Assembly (NCBI GenBank): GCA_014695195.1
Contig: JACJNW010000012.1
Coordinates: 1-42,853, forward strand
Length of the DNA: 42,853 nt
DNA from: Cyanobacteria bacterium FACHB-DQ100
Lineage (GTDB): Bacteria; Cyanobacteriota; Cyanobacteriia; Leptolyngbyales; Leptolyngbyaceae
Reading direction: 5' to 3'
Of this stretch, positions 8,274 to 16,006 are shown piece by piece. The notes beneath the pieces are model-generated. The model saw only the letters and a program-made list of their open reading frames with translations, had not been told where the DNA came from and ran no database searches. Positions within the stretch are counted from its first letter, which is position 1, and the number at the start of each line of letters is the position of its first letter. The position numbers were made by a program, and so were the translations under genes.

Positions 8274-8394
8274 CACAGAATAACTGAGTAGATACAACCT
8301 TGGCGATCGTCCTTCAGTTGGCATCATCTTGTGTAAATCTAACGACCACTAATCGCAGATTATACTTTTTAACCTTCAATAAATCCGAGCATTT

Positions 8395-8508
8395 AGCCCT
8401 ATCAAAAAAGGGCTGTCTTTTCATCAATTTCAGCATTCAAGAAGAACCTTTGGTTTTCTTAGCTTTCAGGTTCTGCTAAGGAGTGACAAAAAGCCCTATC
8501 AAAAAAGG
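8395..8508 (+). repeat. Two 17-bp direct repeats near the par locus
   Basis: AGCCCTATCAAAAAAGG occurs at 8395-8411 and again at 8492-8508. The first copy is followed by GCTGTCTTTT, so AGCCC and GGGCT could form a small plus-strand terminator-like stem; the second copy diverges after GG. The rest of this 320-base gap between parA and the sensor kinase has no gene. Iteron-like or terminator roles are both possible. Confidence 0.45.
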
Positions 8509-8542
8509 ATCCTTTCTCAATGGAGGCAGCGTCGCGAAAATA

Positions 8543-11440
8543 TTAGAAAGGGTTGATGGGCATTGCATCAGTCCGACTAGACTCCTGCTCACTTGGCTGA
8601 CCCACCGCATGCATTACCTCATGCAGCGCCTTCAGTAATTCCTGAGCGGTATAGGGTTTCGACAGAAATGCGCTGGCTCCTAAATGCATCGCTTCCTTCA
8701 CGTTGTCACTCGAAGGAAGCCCACTCACCGCAACCACTTTGACGAGCGGATTCATTTTCTTAAGAATCTGGATTGCTGCGGGACCTGTCATGTTCGGCAT
8801 CATCATGTCCATCAAAACAACGTCTACTTTGTCCTTATGTTGGGCATACGAAGCAAGCGCTTCGATGCCGTCATTAGCCGTTAAAACCTTATATCCAGAG
8901 GTTTCTAGCGTCGTTTTCGTAATCTCACAAATGCTCCCTTCATCATCCACCACTAAAATCAACTCTCCATTGCCGAGGGGCTGTTCTATTTCTCGGATCG
9001 ATTGAGTTTCCCTTCCTGCAATCGCTGGCAAGTGAACCTTAAATTGGGTGCCTTGTCCGACTTCGCTATAAACATTGATAAAGCCTCCGTGACTTCGGAT
9101 AATGCTATTCACCGTGGACAGTCCAAGTCCTGTTCCTTTCCCCACCTCCTTCGTGGTGAAGAATGGATCAAAGATGTGATCGATGGCATCAGGCGAAATC
9201 CCGCTACCCGTATCCGCGACAGAAATGACTATATAAGGACCAACCTTGGCATCAAGATGCATGTGTGCATAGCTTTCGTCAATCCAGAGATTTTGAGCAG
9301 AAACACTTAAGCATCCTCCCGCGGGCATGGCATCCCGAGCATTAACACACAGATTCATCAGCACTTGATGCAGTTGTGTTGTGTCAGCAGAAACAACCTG
9401 AAGGTCAGTGTCAATCTGAGTTGAGACTTCAATTGACTTGGGAAACGTTCCGTCAATAATCTGCTTTATTTCCGCAATCACGTATCGCACTTGAAGTGCT
9501 CTGCGTTTGCTCTCGGCTCCCCGTGCAAACGATAGGATTTGGTTGATGAGCGCTGCTCCCCGTTTCGTATTCGTTTCCTGTATCTTCAGGAACTGCCGCG
9601 TCGACTCATCTGCATCCGTGAGTTTGAGCTGAAGCAACTGGGAGACCGCAAGGATGGGGGTCAAAATGTTGTTGAGGTCATGAGCAATTCCGCCTGCTAG
9701 TGTCCCCAAGCTCTCTAGCCGCTGGGCGTGAAGAAACTGCCGCTCAAGTTGTTTCTTCTGAGTAATGTCTGTATTGATAACCAAGATCGATTTCAGTTGA
9801 TCAGCTTCAAACATGGCGGTCCAGCAACTCTCAACCAAAATCTCTTTGCCGTCTTTGGTCAATTGGTGCAATTCTCCCTGCCACTTGCCGGCTTCAAGCA
9901 CAGTCTTTTGAATTTTCTCGAGTGTAGGCGCAACTTTTTGACGCAGCAGATCGTTGGCACGAAGGCTTGACGCTTCAGCTTTCAGCCAACCGTAAAGTTG
10001 TTCAGCGCCCCGATTCCAGAAGAGGATTTGATAATTTGAATCTAAAACCCAAATGGCATCGGTTGTGACATCAAGCAGCGCGGCTTGCTCCCGAATTTTC
10101 TCTTCGGAGCGCTGACGTTCCATCAGTTCGGTCTGCACTTGTTGGTGCAGTTGGGCTTGCTGAATGGCGATCGCTAGCTGGGTGGACAGTTGCTTGAGCA
10201 ACTCCAGTTCGATCTGTTGCCAAGGTCGGGCTTGGGTGCAATCATTTGCTACAAGCAGTCCCCAGAGTTGCTCGTCTTGCACAATTGGCACGACTAAGTT
10301 CGCCCGGATTTGGAGGCGGTCTAACGACTCAAGATGACATTGGGAGAGATTTCCAGCGCGAATATCAGAAACCGCGTGAATTCGTCCCTGCTGATAAAGT
10401 GCTCGATTGCCAGGTTGGATAAAGAAGGAGTCCGCCACTCTCGTTCCCTGAATCGGTAAACACTCTGGAACAACGGCTTCGACGGTGACCTCACCGCTCC
10501 AATCTGATGCAAAACGATAAATAAACACGCGATCCACTTGAAGAAACTGCTGAACTTCTGTGACAGCCGTTCTTAAAATCTTCTCCAAATCCAACGATCC
10601 ACGAATGCGCTGAGCAATTCCGGTCATTACCCGCTCGCGATCGACCTGTTGACTCAGGATTTTCTCTCGCCATTGCTGTTTCGCCAGCTCAGCGAGTTGC
10701 TCCGCTCGACTTTGGCATTCTAGCTTGACTCTCTCCTGGTAGTTCCCAAAGAAGTCAGCCAAACTGGGTTCCTCTTCGAGTAACGCATTCAGGTTGTTCT
10801 GCACGCGCCGATCGGCTTCGTAAACGACTTCAGGATGGAGTTCCATCCAGGCATGACACGCTTTAACATAAGCAATAAAGGCAAGCAAATGCTTGTAATT
10901 CACAACGCCTAGAAACTGCTGTAGAGTATCGCGGTAAGTCTTCGCCTGTTCGCTCTCCAAGGCAATAAAAATTGCCACCTGAAGCAGACTGGCTTCAGCC
11001 AAGGGGGTTAAGTTAGACCAATCCTCCAAGAGACGGGGCTGCGCTGCCAACTTTTTGAGATGCTCGTCGAGTGCTGCGAGCACAGGCGGTGGAGAGGCGA
11101 GTAATGCGAGAACCTCTCGTGCTGACAGTCCCAGAGGGCGTAGGGTACAGCTGTGACAAATCATGCAGTAAGGAACGACACAAAAGCGCGAAAGGTAGGC
11201 AGAAAGTTTCTCCTTAAATAAGGCTGGCAGAGGATTATGAATATAGGCAGCGAGCGTCTGCTGCCAAAGGTTCTCCAATACTTGGGGAGAGGGTTCTGCA
11301 GGTTCAAAAAAGGGAGGGATAAATCCAAGTGTTGCCTCAATTTCTGCCTTAATCTGTTGGCTGGATCGACCCATATAAATATCTGTTTTTGGTGGAGAGA
11401 CTGTAGCGATAGAGTGTGACATTAGGTTTTCAGGGGGCAT
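8543..11440 (-). CDS. Hybrid histidine kinase: AhpD-like, cyanobacteriochrome-like GAF, PAS, HisKA, HATPase, REC
   Basis: This 965-residue soluble sensor probably autophosphorylates on His587 and passes the phosphate to Asp878 of its own receiver. Residues about 25-200 resemble the AhpD/carboxymuconolactone decarboxylase fold, with C92-MI-C95-H-S-C98 then RPLGLSAREV. Residues about 265-435 are a GAF domain with QCHLESLDRLQ followed by RANLVVPI and LWGLLVANDC. Cys368-His369 match the bilin-attachment Cys-His of cyanobacteriochromes, while the DXCF position reads DSFF. A PAS domain follows (455-560), then the phosphoacceptor box GGIAHDLNNILTP, a HATPase with NARDAM, DTGSGI and GTGLGLST, and REC (827-945). 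It has no transmembrane segment, so light or redox input is plausible. Start alternatives are 11440 and 11422. Confidence 0.85.
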   Translation of the reverse strand: MPPENLMSHSIATVSPPKTDIYMGRSSQQIKAEIEATLGFIPPFFEPAEPSPQVLENLWQQTLAAYIHNPLPALFKEKLSAYLSRFCVVPYCMICHSCTLRPLGLSAREVLALLASPPPVLAALDEHLKKLAAQPRLLEDWSNLTPLAEASLLQVAIFIALESEQAKTYRDTLQQFLGVVNYKHLLAFIAYVKACHAWMELHPEVVYEADRRVQNNLNALLEEEPSLADFFGNYQERVKLECQSRAEQLAELAKQQWREKILSQQVDRERVMTGIAQRIRGSLDLEKILRTAVTEVQQFLQVDRVFIYRFASDWSGEVTVEAVVPECLPIQGTRVADSFFIQPGNRALYQQGRIHAVSDIRAGNLSQCHLESLDRLQIRANLVVPIVQDEQLWGLLVANDCTQARPWQQIELELLKQLSTQLAIAIQQAQLHQQVQTELMERQRSEEKIREQAALLDVTTDAIWVLDSNYQILFWNRGAEQLYGWLKAEASSLRANDLLRQKVAPTLEKIQKTVLEAGKWQGELHQLTKDGKEILVESCWTAMFEADQLKSILVINTDITQKKQLERQFLHAQRLESLGTLAGGIAHDLNNILTPILAVSQLLQLKLTDADESTRQFLKIQETNTKRGAALINQILSFARGAESKRRALQVRYVIAEIKQIIDGTFPKSIEVSTQIDTDLQVVSADTTQLHQVLMNLCVNARDAMPAGGCLSVSAQNLWIDESYAHMHLDAKVGPYIVISVADTGSGISPDAIDHIFDPFFTTKEVGKGTGLGLSTVNSIIRSHGGFINVYSEVGQGTQFKVHLPAIAGRETQSIREIEQPLGNGELILVVDDEGSICEITKTTLETSGYKVLTANDGIEALASYAQHKDKVDVVLMDMMMPNMTGPAAIQILKKMNPLVKVVAVSGLPSSDNVKEAMHLGASAFLSKPYTAQELLKALHEVMHAVGQPSEQESSRTDAMPINPF

Positions 11441-12122
11441 TTATTTGTGGCGGTATCAATCAAGTTCTGCTCGGAATACTGCAATTCAACTACAAAGCCA
11501 CTGAGGCTACTCCATGACGCGGGTTTTAGAAGCGAAAACCAACTATGGCTACCCGTATCTTTGCTGTGAGAATAAACCAAGTGCGACAGATATATTGGGA
11601 AGTAATGCAAAATCTCAGCCTATGTCTCACGCCTATGTCTTATGGTAGAGGCTAGTGATAGCGTTGGCCAGTCTTTCTGAGAAGAAAGGTGAACTTCTTA
11701 ATGATTATTTATTTTCGTCCTTTACTGTTTTGTCAGAATAATTCTGGGCAGGCATAAATCGCTTTTAGTATAGTGAAATCATCAGGAGAAGCTGCTTACT
11801 CAGCATTAAGACTTGCACTCGCTCAAATCGTCGCATGACACTCGTACCTTTGCTGGTCAGCTCCAATCAATGGACAAGATAGCTAGTGTACAGTGACTAA
11901 TTAAATGACAGTGGGACAAGTTCGCGTCATCCAGCCAGTCTGAGCGCTGTACACTTCAAGGATTGAAAAACTCTTCGGAATTAGTGCTTAACGGAACGCG
12001 AACGAGATACTTCGTTTGTCACAAAAAAGTATTTGCGACACAATCCTTTTTTGTGCCCTATCCGTAAACGAGCTTTTTTTGATAGCAGCGATAAGCACTG
12101 CCTGTACCCAGTTGTTATGCGT
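11441..12122. other. 680-bp intergenic region with transposon-end-like sequence
   Basis: No gene is supported here. The notable parts are a TGTACAGTGAC-type sequence at 11887 with a second TGTACA at 11948, and a 10-bp inverted repeat CACAAAAAAG/CTTTTTTGTG (12020-12029 and 12046-12055) downstream of the recombinase gene. The latter could act as a bidirectional terminator, since A and T runs sit in its arms. Confidence 0.4.
11887..11953 (+). mobile_element. Possible Tn7/CAST-like transposon end
   Basis: The sequence TGTACAGTGACTAATTAA at 11887 closely resembles what I recall of cyanobacterial CRISPR-associated (Tn5053/Tn7-like, TnsB-type) transposon ends, which begin TGTACAGTGACAAATTA. ATGACA and GCGTCAT follow and resemble degenerate TnsB repeats. 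A second CTGTACA at 11947-11953 is in inverse to the first, giving 7-bp inverted ends around 67 bp. No tnsB, tnsC, tniQ or cas gene is present, and the 5-bp flanks (GCTAG, CTTCA) do not match, so at best this is a relic or a solitary end. Confidence 0.4.
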
Positions 12123-12722
12123 TTACAGTTCCAGTTCATAAATCTGGGCAATCTCCTCGGCTTGAATCCCCAGATACGCTAACGTCTGCTGTTGCGTGGC
12201 ATGTCCAAAGGCTTCCATCAGCAGTGGAATGGCAGTCCCGCGCTCTAGTCGCTGCCAATACCCCCAAGTCTTGCGCAAGCTGTGACTGCCATACTTGCCC
12301 TTCAATCCCACATGCTGACACCACGTTTTCACCATCGTGCTCACGGTCGGAACCGTCAGGCAACCGCGCTTGCCTTGGAACAGGAACGCGTCATCGGGAA
12401 GGGGATGAGCAGTGAGGTACTGGGAGATCGTCTTGACCACCGCCCCATTCACCGTCACGCTCCGAAACTTCCCCGTTTTGCTTTGCTTCACCCGCAGCAC
12501 ATCGCCGAGTTGCAGCGATCGCACCTGACCCACCGTGAGCGAAAGCAGTTCATTCGCCCGGAAGGCAGTATTAATTCCCAGAACAAACAGACAGAGGTCC
12601 CGCGGTTGGTCGCGCAGCAGTTTCTTAATCCGCTCGATCGCCCGCTTATCCCGAATCGGCTCAACTGTGAGAACAGATCCCGGAAGCGGATGATGCGGAT
12701 TTTTGCCTTTTTGAAACGCCAT
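12123..12722 (-). CDS. Tyrosine recombinase/integrase, catalytic domain only
   Basis: This 199-residue protein has the catalytic residues of tyrosine site-specific recombinases: Arg in NTAFRANELLSLTVGQV, Lys in SKTGKFRSVTVN, H-x-x-R in GSHSLRKTWGYW, His in FGHATQQQTL, and the nucleophile Tyr in LAYLGI. It lacks the SAM-like core-binding domain, so its size is that of FimB/FimE-type recombinases or short integrases. TTCACTAAGT sequences lie just upstream in both orientations (12736-12780, 12859-12869) and may be its binding or crossover sites. It could act in integration, plasmid resolution or inversion; nothing shows which. Confidence 0.85.
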   Translation of the reverse strand: MAFQKGKNPHHPLPGSVLTVEPIRDKRAIERIKKLLRDQPRDLCLFVLGINTAFRANELLSLTVGQVRSLQLGDVLRVKQSKTGKFRSVTVNGAVVKTISQYLTAHPLPDDAFLFQGKRGCLTVPTVSTMVKTWCQHVGLKGKYGSHSLRKTWGYWQRLERGTAIPLLMEAFGHATQQQTLAYLGIQAEEIAQIYELEL

Positions 12723-12735
12723 GCCAGCCTTGATC

Positions 12736-12869
12736 TTTTCACTAAGTTATCACACTCTATAGCTAAGGACTTAGTGAAAAAGGACATTCCGAAAAATCAT
12801 CGAGAGCAGAAATCAGCGCTGAACGCTAATCACGGCAAAGAATACAGCCGCATTCGAATTCACTAAGTT
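12736..12869. repeat. Repeated TTCACTAAGT sites upstream of the recombinase
   Basis: TTTTCACTAAGT (12736-12747) is mirrored perfectly by ACTTAGTGAAAA (12769-12780) across 21 bases, and a third copy TTCACTAAGTT is at 12859-12869. The first lies only 14 bases upstream of the recombinase start codon. Candidate roles are recombinase binding (attachment or inversion site) or autoregulatory operator. Confidence 0.5.
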
Positions 12870-13284
12870 CTAAGTAATAGTTAATGAATTGGAAAGGGAT
12901 CTGAAGGATGAAACTCTCCGAATCTCATCGCGCTATTAGTTTGTAGTGCACCTGTGTTACAGAGCTTGGACTATCGCTGGACTAATGCACGTACTACAAC
13001 TATCTTCAAATACGCATTCTCTCGTTCAGTTCAAGCCATCGATTGAGCTTAATCAAAAAACGTTTAAACTCAAAGCAGAAGCAGCATTGAGCGATTCTGA
13101 AACAAATGGGACTTCTGCGGATCCAAACAGGCTTTCAGAATCAGCAAAGCCAAGAGATGCTTGTTCAGTCTCAGGTACCGCTGCTTGATCGTATTCGCTG
13201 AAAGTACAAACTAGAGCTGTTGTCTAAGCGCCTACAATTCTTCTACAGGGTACTTGCTATCAAGTGACAGCAACAGGTTCTTGC
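12870..13284. other. Intergenic region, no supported gene
   Basis: Between the recombinase repeat cluster and the inverted-repeat copy at 13285 there is a small open frame (12946-13188), but its composition (for example HSLVQFKPSIELNQKT) matches no family I know and it has no convincing ribosome binding site. I see no RNA gene here. Confidence 0.35.
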
Positions 13285-13384
13285 ACTCTTTTGGTGAAGT
13301 TGGTAATTCAAGCAAGCTGGAACATAGTAGATGTGTGAGAAAGATTATTGGTCACACTCCTTTTCACCAAAACTGTGCAAGAGC
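13285..13384 (+). repeat. Left ~100-bp inverted-repeat copy flanking the mannitol cassette
   Basis: Starting CTCTTTTGGTGAAGT and ending near CTTTTCACCAAAACTG, this ~100-bp unit itself has inverted termini (TTTTGGTGAA and TTCACCAAAA). It aligns over its length, at roughly two-thirds identity by eye, with the minus-strand sequence at 15850-15750. The two copies point inward around the GC-rich gene pair. It could be a transposon end or a MITE-like remnant. Confidence 0.45.
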
Positions 13385-13447
13385 CCAGCAAAGTTGGCTG
13401 TTCTAGCCGAGATCGCCTCCCAGAGACATCGCGGTTCATCTCCCATA

Positions 13448-14113
13448 TCAGACCTCGGCAGCCACCAGATCAGCGAGGTGGCGAAAGTTATCGAAGACCA
13501 GTTCGGCCCCGGCTTGCATGAGGTACTCGCGGTGGTCGGGGCCGCAGTGCTGTCCTCCCGTGAATCCAAACACGCGCATGCCCGCGCTCCGGGCCGCATG
13601 GACGCCGTGGGTACTGTCCTCGATGACCAGGCAGTGCGCCACGGGAGTGCGCATCCAGCCGGCGGTGTAGATGAACACGTCGGGTGCGGGCTTGCCGTGA
13701 GCGACTACATAGGCGCTGATCACATGAGGCTCAAAGCGTTCGAGAAGATCGACAGAGTGCAGACCAAGCCGCAGCTTTTCCGGGTAACTGCTAGAGGCGA
13801 CGCACAGCGGCACGCGCAGATTGTCCAAAGCCTCGGCGACCCCCGGAACGGCGCACAGTTCGCTCGCGTAGGCAGCTTCCGTGCGCTCCTTGACGCGCGC
13901 GAAGAACTCGGCGGGAATCTTCTGTCCCCAATCGGCTTCGATGTCGGCGACCATCTCGCGTTCGGGGCGACCGGCAAAACGGCGGATGACCTCCTTGGTG
14001 TTCATCCCATAGCCCAGGCGCGAAAGCTCCTCGCTCACCAGGCGGCACACGACAATTTCGCTGTCGATGAGCACCCCGTCGCAGTCGAAAATGATGAGTT
14101 GAGTTGAAGTCAT
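13448..14113 (-). CDS. HAD-superfamily phosphatase (probable mannitol-1-phosphatase)
   Basis: This 221-residue HAD hydrolase of the beta-phosphoglucomutase/YieH-like subfamily has motif I IIFDCDGVLIDSE (nucleophile Asp and acid/base Asp), motif II CVASSSYPEK, motif III KPAPDVFIY and motif IV VIEDSTHGVHAA. A helical cap sits between motifs I and II. Its start is 3 bases after the stop of a mannitol-1-phosphate dehydrogenase gene, so I infer it removes phosphate from mannitol-1-phosphate, giving mannitol from fructose-6-phosphate in two steps. In Acinetobacter the same two activities are fused in one MtlD protein. Base composition is clearly GC-richer than the neighbours, which suggests transfer from another phylum. 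Other sugar-phosphate substrates are possible. Confidence 0.75.
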   Translation of the reverse strand: MTSTQLIIFDCDGVLIDSEIVVCRLVSEELSRLGYGMNTKEVIRRFAGRPEREMVADIEADWGQKIPAEFFARVKERTEAAYASELCAVPGVAEALDNLRVPLCVASSSYPEKLRLGLHSVDLLERFEPHVISAYVVAHGKPAPDVFIYTAGWMRTPVAHCLVIEDSTHGVHAARSAGMRVFGFTGGQHCGPDHREYLMQAGAELVFDNFRHLADLVAAEV

Positions 14114-14116
14114 ACT

Positions 14117-15469
14117 TTAAGCACCCCGAGTTGCCGATTGAGAGCCCGGCTCGGAATCCGGCTCAGAGGCGGACTGCACCGTGTCGATGAAGTTGCCTTG
14201 GGAGATGAGGTGGTAAAGGCTCTTGATGCCGGTGTCTGTCGCAGGCGTCGCGCCCTTTGCGGACATGTGAGCCTTCATTGGCAGATCGACGCGATCCGCG
14301 AAACGCTTGCTGAAAGACTGGATGGTGTCGTAATTATCGGGAGTCGGGGTGTGGAAGCGCGCCAAGATGCGGGTGATGGAATCGTCCGTGGTCTCGAATC
14401 GGCGCAGGATGCTGGCAGCGTTGCCGGCGAGATACACCTCGACATCCACGTCGCGCACGAAATCCGCGTAAGTTGGGTCTTTGCGCAGCAAGATGGCAAT
14501 GCCCTCGCTTATCTCCTGCATCACGTCGCGGGTGAACTGGTGATTTTCGGGCGAGGACTCGAAGAACTCCTTGAGCTTGAAGTCGGTCTTGTTGTCATGC
14601 GTATCTAGGGCGTGCAGGGCGATGAGCCAGTGGGCACCGTTGAGCTGCCAGCTTTTGATCTGCTTCTCGACTTCCACATGCCGACTCCATTCGATGCGGC
14701 TGTCCCGGCACAACTCCGCCATCTCCTCGGTCTCGGGGCATAGCTCTAGCTTGACCACGCCGTATTCCTCGGCGCGCACCAGAACCGTGGGATGAGAGTG
14801 GGAGTCGTCTTCCTCCAGTCCCACGCACATCCGGTCGACTAAGGCGTGCACTGGCGTCACGTGACGGCGGGTTTCGGGCGTGATGAGGTCTTGAAGGCAC
14901 TCGTGCTCCAAAACCTCGCTGGCGATTAGCGTGTTCTCGCAGGCAATCAGGAAAACCCGGCCCATCGCATCTGGCTCGGACTGTTTCTTCTGGCTCAGGA
15001 TGTCGAGCGCCCGGAGGACGGCGCGGTAGTTCTCTGGCTTGAGGACGGAAGCGGTGACGATCACCGAGGTTTCCGGGCCGATTTGCCCGGCGATTTCTCG
15101 AACGGCGGCTTCGGGATTCTCCTCGTCGTAAGCGAAGAAACCGTCGTAACGCACGGCGACGCCATTAGATGCGGACTCGCCAGGCTGCTGGATGAGGTAG
15201 CTCTTTTGAGGATGGTCGCGGAGCAGCTCGTTGCGGCGGACGGCGTCCAGCGCGGTAGAACCGGTGGCGTTGGTGCCTGAGACGGCGCGGTTGAAGAGGT
15301 AGAGCTTCGATCCCGGCTTCTGAAACCAAGGCGCGATAAGCCCCAACCCCAGACGGCCCGCGCCAAAGTGAAGGTGGATCAATCCCGGCGTCGCTTCGGC
15401 GGCATTCGTATCAGCGGGACCCACATCCCGCTCGTCCATCCGCGACGGGTTCTCATTTGTATTCTGCAT
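14117..15469 (-). CDS. mtlD: Mannitol-1-phosphate 5-dehydrogenase (polyol long-chain dehydrogenase family)
   Basis: The 450-residue protein would interconvert fructose-6-phosphate and mannitol-1-phosphate with NAD(P)H. After a ~28-residue polar extension comes a Rossmann motif HLHFGAGRLGLGLIAPWF. Later family features are VLKPENYRAVLRALD, the substrate-loop-like KSWQLNGAHWLIALHALD (the K-x4-N-x2-H arrangement of polyol-specific long-chain dehydrogenases), and FKLKEFFESSPE. It is the first gene of a two-gene unit with a HAD phosphatase 3 bases downstream. No PTS mannitol transporter is nearby, which favours synthesis (osmolyte or carbon sink) over catabolism. The gene is GC-rich and differs from the AT-richer surroundings. 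Confidence 0.8.
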   Translation of the reverse strand: MQNTNENPSRMDERDVGPADTNAAEATPGLIHLHFGAGRLGLGLIAPWFQKPGSKLYLFNRAVSGTNATGSTALDAVRRNELLRDHPQKSYLIQQPGESASNGVAVRYDGFFAYDEENPEAAVREIAGQIGPETSVIVTASVLKPENYRAVLRALDILSQKKQSEPDAMGRVFLIACENTLIASEVLEHECLQDLITPETRRHVTPVHALVDRMCVGLEEDDSHSHPTVLVRAEEYGVVKLELCPETEEMAELCRDSRIEWSRHVEVEKQIKSWQLNGAHWLIALHALDTHDNKTDFKLKEFFESSPENHQFTRDVMQEISEGIAILLRKDPTYADFVRDVDVEVYLAGNAASILRRFETTDDSITRILARFHTPTPDNYDTIQSFSKRFADRVDLPMKAHMSAKGATPATDTGIKSLYHLISQGNFIDTVQSASEPDSEPGSQSATRGA

Positions 15470-15749
15470 GGCGGCTCTTATTTGAATTGTTAGGCTGTAT
15501 GGCTATAAACCTCTGGAACATACAGACATACAAGCCTACGAACTAGATATTAGTAAGTATTAGTAATCAGATAACTCAACCAACAGGAGGAATAAATTCC
15601 AGAAATTTCATCAACGGGCTTAAGCACTTGTTTTCAAAAGCAGCCGCCAGTGTTTCACAACACAAAACTAGTGCAGCCAGGACAACGACATGTAGTTTAA
15701 ATCCAAGACGTTGCGTGACATTGCTGTCGCGTACGGCGCTGTTTGGGCT

Positions 15750-15850
15750 GTCACGCAATTTTGGTGAAGCAAAGTTGAGACCGCTGCTTGCCCTGACGCA
15801 TCTCTTAGGTTTCAGCCTGCTCAAGTTTCCTACTTCACCAAAAGAGCGTA
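15750..15850 (-). repeat. Right ~100-bp inverted-repeat copy flanking the mannitol cassette
   Basis: Read on the minus strand this begins CTCTTTTGGTGAAGTAGG and ends near CTTCACCAAAATTGCG, with inverted termini TTTTGGTGAAG (arms at 15759-15769 and 15833-15843). It aligns with the plus-strand unit at 13285-13384. Its outer edge coincides with the point where homology of the adjacent Ycf45-like fragment stops. Confidence 0.45.
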
Positions 15851-16006
15851 AGAGCCCGTCTGATGTGAGAATCGTGCCTCGGGTCGCCGCCCCAGATCAA
15901 GCACGACTTCAACTAGCGTGTCGCGTTGGGAATGGCACTCTAAGGGTTGCTGGATCTCCTGGGGTAGAATCTCCAACAGCTTCTGAAGATCATCTATGTT
16001 GTGCAT
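15830..16006 (-). pseudogene. N-terminal fragment of a Ycf45/R3H-type AAA ATPase
   Basis: The frame MHNIDDLQKLLEILPQEIQQ and then ECHSQRDTLVEVVLDLGRRP, continuing EARF, strongly resembles the start of cyanobacterial single-stranded-nucleic-acid-binding R3H/SpoIIIAA-like ATPases (Ycf45), where DDL-KLL-ILP and LVEVV-DLGRRPEARF are conserved. After about residue 48 the sequence (SHQTGSYALLVK) is unrelated and hits a stop. The normal protein is several hundred residues, so this is a truncated relic, apparently broken at the edge of the inverted-repeat unit. Confidence 0.5.

Noticed and set aside
13331-14107. A 258-residue open frame on the plus strand, longer than the HAD gene opposite it
   Set aside because: It is antisense to the HAD phosphatase, whose motifs are all present. 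High GC content produces long shadow frames. Its product is rich in His, Asp, Val and Arg and has no family features.
14138-14608. A 156-residue plus-strand frame opposite mtlD
   Set aside because: It is the same GC-driven shadow effect; the mtlD frame carries the Rossmann and catalytic motifs.
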